Assembly: GCF_963576615.1 (NCBI RefSeq)
Contig: NC_088709.1
Coordinates: 14,893,264-14,957,263, forward strand
Length of the DNA: 64,000 nucleotides
Direction of reading: 5' to 3'
From: Watersipora subatra
Taxonomy: Eukaryota > Bryozoa > Gymnolaemata > Cheilostomatida > Watersiporidae
Positions 57,801 through 64,000 of the stretch are shown here, piece by piece (the stretch's first letter is position 1; the number at the start of each line of letters is the position of its first letter). The notes under the pieces are model-generated. The model saw nothing but the letters and a program-made list of their open reading frames with translations, was not told the origin of the DNA and did not search any database. The position numbers and the translations under genes were made by a program.

Positions 57801-60800
57801 ATGTCTTTACTCATTTGATATATGCGTATAGATCTTCATCTTTATGAAATTTTAGAGACAAAAATAATGGCAAAGAAAGAATTCTTCAAATTAAGTTTTG
57901 GAAATGGCGTTCAAACTTGTATGAATTTGTCACATCAGAGTTGTCTTCTCTATTTTGTGGCAGTAAAAAACTATTAATGATTCACCATTACTCCGTTTGT
58001 CCACAACACACAGTCTCTCGCAATGAGATTTATTATCAACAATGCCTCTGAAGTAGGTAATGAAATCAAAAGACACATACTACTACTCGGTAACATGCTT
58101 TACACCTTTTTCCACGCATATATGGCTTCAAAGCCATTTCAATTCTATTAGCAAAAGCTCACTCAACCAGCAAAGGTGTTTTTATCAGTTATTAAGACAT
58201 TCGATAACATCGCTGTGATACGTGAAAAAATCATATTAAAAGTTGTATTTCTCTTGAAGCACAGAGGTACAGTTAAAGAACGAAAGCAATATGTAACCCT
58301 TTTAGTGCCATAGGCCTACTCTTTTAATGAATTCCTGTTTACAGAAACGTGACATTTTAAAGACAAATTATATCCATTCTATGACCCGCAAATGCTTTTC
58401 AAGCTCTTTTCCAACGTCAAACGCATCCAAGAACGATAATCCACTGCAGTTTACCACCATGGAGTGCAATTATTTAGAAACAACGTCTTTAACACTCGGT
58501 TTTATTTACAGAGTTATATATACTAGCTGCAGCTAGTATATATATACATGTGTATATATACTGGAGGCTGTGCTCTAAAATAATTGTACTTGGTATTCAT
58601 GAGTTAAACTTTCCTCATTTGTTGTGACTGTCCTAAAGAAAAAAATCATTTTGAAAGTTTGAAAACCTCTTTAACTTTGTAATGAGAGTGGAAAGTTCTG
58701 ACCAAAAAACAACCAAATTAAACTTCCTAACGAAAGCCTTAAAGGAGTGTTCGCAGTGGCAAGACCTGAATTACTTATTTCCTGTTTTATCGTTCCATGA
58801 TATGATGATTCAATTCAAGTTGAACATTTTTGAAAGCAAAATATATTAAATGTTACAATAATTAATAAGTTATTGTATAATCAAATAAAAGTTTCTATAG
58901 AATATTGGCTCGAAGTATATTATTGCTAAAGCTTACCAACGAGGTAATAATTTTGTTCCCAAGTAGATCATCTACTTGTGTTTTTGGGTATTTGACTATT
59001 TGGGTCTTACATATTTTATCTGATGACATGAAGAACTCAAGCTACAGCAGTTAGGCTATATCCTAAATATAAATAAAGAAAGCATTTTGGTTGGTACATA
59101 CTTTGTTAAGTGTGATCTCTTCACTGCTGTCTCCTATTTTAGACAGCTTTACAAATAAAGCTTTATATTGAATGTTGTGGATTTCTATGGTCAATAGTAT
59201 TAATCAGTTATCCAAGTATGCAGTCTGTTGATTCGGTAAGATTGATTTTTTAACATACATATAGCAGTCAAATTTACCTTCAATGGTACCTGCTGTATCT
59301 TGCCAGCAGTTTACAGTTTCATAATAATATTTGGAATTAACTTCTCATTGTTGCAATTTAAGTATAAAAAGATGTCTATGGTTTTACTGACCGTAATACA
59401 GTGGATTTCAGAAATAGTCCACATCAACTGGACTTGACAAAATTTATTTCAGTTGCCGTATATGCAATATACATGTATATTGTAATATATATTTAATATA
59501 ATATATGCAATATATATATTGTTTGTATTTCATTTTTATACACAATATTAGAAGGAAGCGATTAGAAGATTAAAGAATTTCTGCCAAAAATGTTAAGTTT
59601 AAATAATTTTATCATAATATTTGAGCTAGTTAAATCAACAACTTTTGAAATAAAACCCTCATCTGCAATAATTCTAGATAGAATATGTGCGTGTCGTTAG
59701 AACAAAATTATAGTGGCAGTTTTCTTTGTGTCATGTTCCCTTTGCCGATCACTGTGTTAATTATCATTGTTCTGGTTTCTGGGCAGGGTGCTTGCAGGTG
59801 TGTCCAATGGTGTACCGGGCGTGTATTCTTCAATAAGCCCTGCATCACAAAAGATTTCTTAGTTGCAAAAAACATAGAAACTTCATTATATAATGCAGAA
59901 ATTATATGCATGTGTTGAATTATATTTGCGTTTTTCTGTTTTAACTCATGAAAATACATTAACTTACAGGTATGTCTCATACTCTGGTGTATTTATATAT
60001 GAAACTCTGTTACATAGTACAACAAAAGACTTGCAAAGTTTAAACAAAACTATGTTGTACAAAGCTCATAGGAACATAAACTTTAAAATGTAACCTAACT
60101 TTTATTCACTTTTTAGTTCTGTTCAATGAACAACAAAATAAAGTGGATACACTAAATGAAATAAAAACCTTAATTTAAGCCCCCCAAAAGAATCTGATAT
60201 ACAAAGCTTGCAGCTGATAAATTTGTAAAAGTTCTAAAACTTTCTTGTTGATGATATTTGTAAAGTTAGTAGTACACTTGACAGCAAACTATAGATACTC
60301 TGATTTCTGAACCAACCAGCATGAAGGATACATCATCTTTACTAAATAACCAATAGTTGTTTTGTGTATTAGTTTGTATTGATTCGTTAGCTCAGGCTAC
60401 AAAAACATTAATACCAAAGATATACCATTTATTATAGTATTAAGGCTTGATCAGAGTTAGATCATAAATAATGAGCGATATGCAATTTAAACAAAAATCA
60501 TTTTTAGGTTTATTGCAGCATATCTGGATTATAAATATTTTATTACGATTGTTGTAAACGCTTGAAATAAATGCTAAAAGGAAAACATGTTAATGCAGAT
60601 GTGACTTTTGTAGAAACATTGACAACTTAAATACTACAAAGTTTTAAAAATCTTGGATCAAAAAGGTTTTTAGGCATTAATTTTTGTTGTTAAATAAATA
60701 GACGCTTACCACTTCCTGATGAAGCTTCATGGCTTATTATTCTCTTTAGTAGAGTTTTGTAATACTTCAGCCCTCCAGCAAACTGCTTTCTCGTAAAGTT

Positions 60801-63251
60801 GGAGCGATTACTGGTGAGAAGGACCAAGCAGCTTACGATAGTTCCTAAAGCAATTAAGACAGCTATACAAGGGATGATATAACAACTGCAGAAAAAGCAC
60901 ATCAGTAGATGCTCAGCATTAGCGGTGAAAAGATTATCGGTCACTGAGTTTAGACAGTATCTCTGTTATTTCCATTTCTAATAATCAATATTCAAATCTT
61001 AACCAGGCCGTAGCACTTTATGTAAAAGTACATAAGCTTTTTCAAGCCATTATAGAGGATGACTCCCAATGTATGGATAATTTTGAACAACAAAACTAGC
61101 ATATTTATTATACTTGACTTTGACATATAATGTTTTATTTTTAATTTGTGTAGATGTGTTCACTGTAGGTTTGCAATTCAAGATCCAAGACCTACCGGCT
61201 TTTGTGTGGTTTCGTCTAATGAGGTCCTATCATAGGCATCCAATATAGAAGTGTATGAGATAAAACATACCCCACAAACTATTGATGACCAAAAGAAGCA
61301 TCGCATTTCCAAATGTGGTCTGTGAAATTTGGGTCAGCCTGGTGATAAATAGAGACAAGGTGAGGAGAAGGTAGGCAGCCGCATATCCAGCCAATGGAAC
61401 AAAATACTCCTACAAACAGTAAGAATTTGTAACATATTTATCATCTGGTTAATTTCTACCAAATTTATTTGAGAAATATATGATTATTCTAAACCCTAAA
61501 TATATGGCATATAATATCTTAGATTATTATGTCTTGTGTCAGTACCTCTGTCTCAGCTTTCAAGCATGGCATATATGTAGTATAAATTCAGTATATTGTT
61601 ATTGTGTCAAAAACAAACAATGTTATAGCATCTGCTCTTCATAAATGTTGGCGAAGAGCAATTTAATAAACTAAATGAAAACTTGCATTGAGAACCTTAT
61701 AAAGCTGATGAAATTAAATTTAAAGTGCTCTGAAAATACTTATTATTGCAATTGTCACCATGTTTACTCCAGGCAAAATATACCAAAGTTTTGCAAGAAA
61801 CTCATTGGTATCAAACTATGTTATAATGAACCAACTCTCTTTATATCTGGATTGGTTTAAAGTTAAACTTAGGTTTTGTGGAAACCCTATGTGGAGAGGA
61901 AACTCACTATATAGTTTTCATGTGGGAGTACTTCCTTACTTTTAGCTGTTGGCTATTGGTTTCTGTCAGGCTTCTGTTTCTGTCTGACCTTTTCCGAGTT
62001 TTCCAAATAACATAGCTAAATGTTCCAACCATTCCAATGTCTACAATTATGGCTGGAGCAAAATATCTACAACATAAAACAAAGTTTATTGAACACGTAT
62101 ATTATAATCAGATCATAGTTAGGCTGTGTCAAGGTTTAATGTTCCGCAGTGCTCTGTTTTGTTAATTGTGCAAGAAAAGCAAGATTTTCGAGCTTGTTGT
62201 CTGAAAGCATTTATAAGTATATCTTTAAAATTCATTTCATGTGAGAGTTCTTTTATAGTTGGTGAACTGAAGAGACATTTGATTGTACTGAAAGTGTTAA
62301 ATTTACTAAAAATGTCTGCATTTGACTGAATATGTATAGCTAAAGGTATAGAACAATGACAGATGCTAGGATTATGTCAGACTATTTTCTATGGTATTTT
62401 GTCAATTAAGCAAAAGGGAAATAGGTTTTAAAAACATTATCGACTCACAGTAATATGCGAAAGATGTTGCCAGTGGTTGAGGAAGAGATCCAACAAAATG
62501 CAGCCGATAGCTTATAGTCGTCTGTGAACAGGGGTACGCACGCGACTATGGCAGGTAGTATCCATCCCAAAACTGTGTAGAGTCTGAATAAATTAAGATC
62601 ATAATCCAGTTAATATAAAGCTTGAGTAAGTATAATCACAGCTGCTAAATCATAGTTTTTTGTCAAACATGCAAGGTTTCTTTTACCACTTTCCAACGTC
62701 AAAAATAAATCATGAAATCTTATTAAAAAAGGCCTTTAATAGGGAGTAAACTACACTTACTTTTCATGTTTTGAAGTGTTTTTCTCCTTGATCATGATAA
62801 AGTAAACAAAGATGGTCAGATTGCAAATCCAGATCATTTCAGCAAAACCTGTTAAAGGAAAATGTATAAAAAATAACTTTTAAATATTTTTTTAGAACAT
62901 ATATGCAAGTTTTGAAAATGCAAAAGCAAACTCCAAAATAATTTAAATTATCATATTTTTGATTGATATCTCACAGAAAAATTGAAGGAAGAATCCTTGA
63001 GCACGACAAGAAGGTGTCCCAGAATCTTCCGGTCTTCCAGAAAACTGTAATATATTTAGCAACTGTCAGTGAACCACTTCAACTGAAACTTTCTAAATAA
63101 AGAAATATCAACACTTATTACTCCGCTTGTCTATCTAAAATGGAATATATAGCAGGATGATACATGAGATATTCTGTTGACTGAATCATGTTGTCAGACT
63201 CACTTGCAGACTTAAAGAGACAGTGGTAGATTAGTAGACAATAATTGTATG
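54891..63251 (-). CDS. 7TM receptor, cAMP-receptor/GPR157-like, 3' six exons
   Basis: In transcript order the exons are 63251-63204, 62848-62761, 62583-62449, 62066-61940, 61409-61271 and 54979-54891. All have GT/AG borders and compatible phases, giving 207 residues with no stop before TAG at 54891-54893. The protein starts at an extracellular Cys (CLLIYHCLFKSA), then TM3 (AEMIWICNLTIFVYFIMI), TM4 (YTVLGWILPAIVACVPL), a second extracellular loop with FCWI, TM5 (YFAPAIIVDIGMVGTFSYVI), a basic/Ser loop (WKTRKRSDRNRSLTE), TM6 (FVPLAGYAAAYLLLTLSLFI), TM7 (NAMLLLVINSLW) and a short polar tail ending KDELEKL. The CWI motif and topology resemble slime-mould-cAR/GPR157-type receptors. TM1-2 and the start codon are not in the window. 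Exons 2-5 are the best supported; the last is joined across a 6.3-kb intron. Confidence 0.7.
56384..56600 (-). other. Candidate coding exon with signal-peptide-like start
   Basis: The minus strand reads RWLSACFLFSVIFTITCYSQ then AFVNCSIPDGAKKGVLTNG, HCPPLIPIELL and RFGPWKRS to a good GTATGT donor at 56383. The hydrophobic run followed by SQA looks like a signal peptide cleavage site. No in-frame ATG precedes it, so it would need an upstream exon; possible acceptors near 56597-56605 are weak. Its leftover phase (two bases) does not fit the last 7TM exon, so it may belong to another gene. Confidence 0.35.
57590..57725 (-). repeat. tRNA-derived SINE-like head, minus strand
   Basis: Minus strand: 'tagtggccagatttagggtt' (A box) and 'tatcggttcaatctcag' (B box). 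Confidence 0.55.
59733..59918 (+). CDS. Small cysteine-rich ORF with signal peptide (hypothetical)
   Basis: 61 codons from ATG to TGA. Residues 1-20 (MFPLPITVLIIIVLVSGQGA) form a near-ideal signal peptide. The rest carries six cysteines in a CRCVQWC ... C ... CMC layout, as in small secreted peptides. There is no intron, no clear promoter and no family I recognise, and it sits on the strand opposite the 7TM gene inside its intron. It may be a chance ORF. Confidence 0.3.
   Translation: MFPLPITVLIIIVLVSGQGACRCVQWCTGRVFFNKPCITKDFLVAKNIETSLYNAEIICMC
60710..60862 (-). other. Possible cassette exon of the 7TM gene
   Basis: The 153-bp minus-strand segment reads AVLIALGTIVSCLVLL, then NRSNFTRKQFAGGLKYYKTL to SSGSG, with a GTAAGC donor and a TATAG acceptor. 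Both ends have phase 1, so it could be included between exons 61271-61409 and 54891-54979 without changing frame. A better pyrimidine-tract acceptor (CTGCAG) 23 bp upstream would cause a stop after eight codons. The open frame extends upstream to an ATG at 60944, so it could instead be the first exon of a separate membrane protein. Confidence 0.4.
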
Positions 63252-63398
63252 CTGTTAGGAACAGCAATAACATTCACACTACATCTAGCTAGCTGTGATT
63301 AATTACATTTGTCAAACATAAAATCTCAATTTCATTTAAAAACATTTTTGGTGATGGCTTTTTAGAATATATTTATTTGTTATTATCATATATATATA

Positions 63399-64000
63399 CT
63401 AGGTGATTGATCGGCGTTGGCCGGCTAATAAAAGTCTTTGCACAGAAAACTTATTTATAGTTAACATATAACAATAGTTACCATTCTAACTTTCAAACTT
63501 CATATCATGAGAAAAATGTTTTATGCAGTTTAAATAAATCAAGAGAAAAAATAAAACAACCGTGAAGGTTTTCAAACTTTGTCAAACAACTGTAACTTTC
63601 AAACTTCATATCATGAAAAAAATGTTTTGTGCAGCTCAAATAAATTAACAAACAAAATAAAACAACCATAAAAGTGTTTAAATGTAAATGTGAAATAATT
63701 AGCAAATAATAGCTAAATTAAGTCTGCTACCTTAGGCTAAATTAATTTTGCTACGATTGCAACAAAAGATGATTTGGTAATGATACAATTAATACAAACT
63801 GAAAAAAAAATAAAAATTTTGAATATGCTGAATTAAGAATATCAATTTGTGCATAGAAGTGTTTGTGTATAAAAAAGGTTACTGTTCTAGCAAAAGCTAT
63901 CCATCAAAACTTTGAATACGACGATACCGGTACTTCTTGATACTGGTACAAATGTAAAAATGAGATATAGGAGTGTCTCTGTCTGGTACTTTATCTGACC
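63399..64000 (-). mobile_element. Helitron-like repeat, longer variant, running off the window
   Basis: The minus-strand end is 'cggccaacgccgatcaatca' then 'cCTAG' followed by T of a TA tract. CGGC/GCCG forms a 4-bp hairpin about 10 nt before the end region. The interior matches 27985-28770 closely, including two tandem 'tttcaaacttcatatcatga' blocks. It lies where upstream exons of the 7TM gene would be expected. Confidence 0.55.

Larger units (their letters stand above)
54980..61270 (-). other. Long last intron of the 7TM gene and its contents
   Basis: Apart from the candidate exons and small ORF listed separately, I see a minus-strand SINE, a TA-flanked palindrome CTAGCTGCAGCTAG (58523-58536) and AT-rich sequence. 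Other stretches over 300 bp (55000-56380, 57730-58500, 58560-59730, 59920-60700) show nothing nameable. Confidence 0.45.

Overview
The window is eukaryotic. It has spliced genes with GT/AG introns, a TATA promoter, AT-rich intergenic DNA, long (TA)n and trinucleotide microsatellites, and many transposable elements. There is no operon structure and no ribosome-binding-site logic. The protein families (D8C domain, 7TM receptor) and the repeat mix (Penelope-like elements with hammerhead ribozymes, R4/Dong-type LINEs, hAT, pogo-like and Helitron-like elements, tRNA-derived SINEs, a Gypsy element) fit a marine invertebrate, possibly a lophotrochozoan. The species cannot be named from sequence alone.

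Layout. 1-4820 holds the last two exons of a secreted D8C-domain gene and its downstream flank. 4825-9550 is mostly a Gypsy-type LTR retrotransposon on the minus strand: a likely 3' LTR, an open zinc-knuckle ORF lying downstream of pol, and a broken, 5'-truncated pol. 9900-14900 carries a minisatellite, a decayed LINE, an inverted-repeat DNA transposon and an R4/Dong-like LINE tail inside a (TTA)n tract. 18086-22885 is a complete six-exon D8C gene with its promoter; its 3' half and flank (21262-25060) are the second copy of 1-4820, so the locus is a tandem duplication.

25080-53020 is a dense nest of mobile DNA. It contains Penelope-like 3' ends in an inverted pair, each with a hammerhead ribozyme; a second hammerhead-bearing repeat in three copies; pogo-like and hAT-like elements, one nested in the other; an hAT element with a perfect 8-bp target duplication; six or more R4/Dong LINE fragments embedded in (TA)n tracts, several joined tail to tail; a 2-kb inverted repeat around a 3.2-kb spacer; and a Helitron-like repeat family. 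53025-54545 is a degenerate AACGTT-rich repeat field.

54891-63251 holds, on the minus strand, the 3' two thirds of a multi-exon 7TM receptor gene of the cAMP-receptor/GPR157-like type. I could join six exons with consistent splice phase. Its 5' exons lie beyond the window or were displaced by the Helitron-like repeat at 63399-64000.

The two host genes (D8C and 7TM) show no functional link. The most unusual material is the ribozyme-bearing retroelements, the microsatellite-targeted LINEs with tail-to-tail joints, and the fold-back sequences at the truncated ends of several elements.
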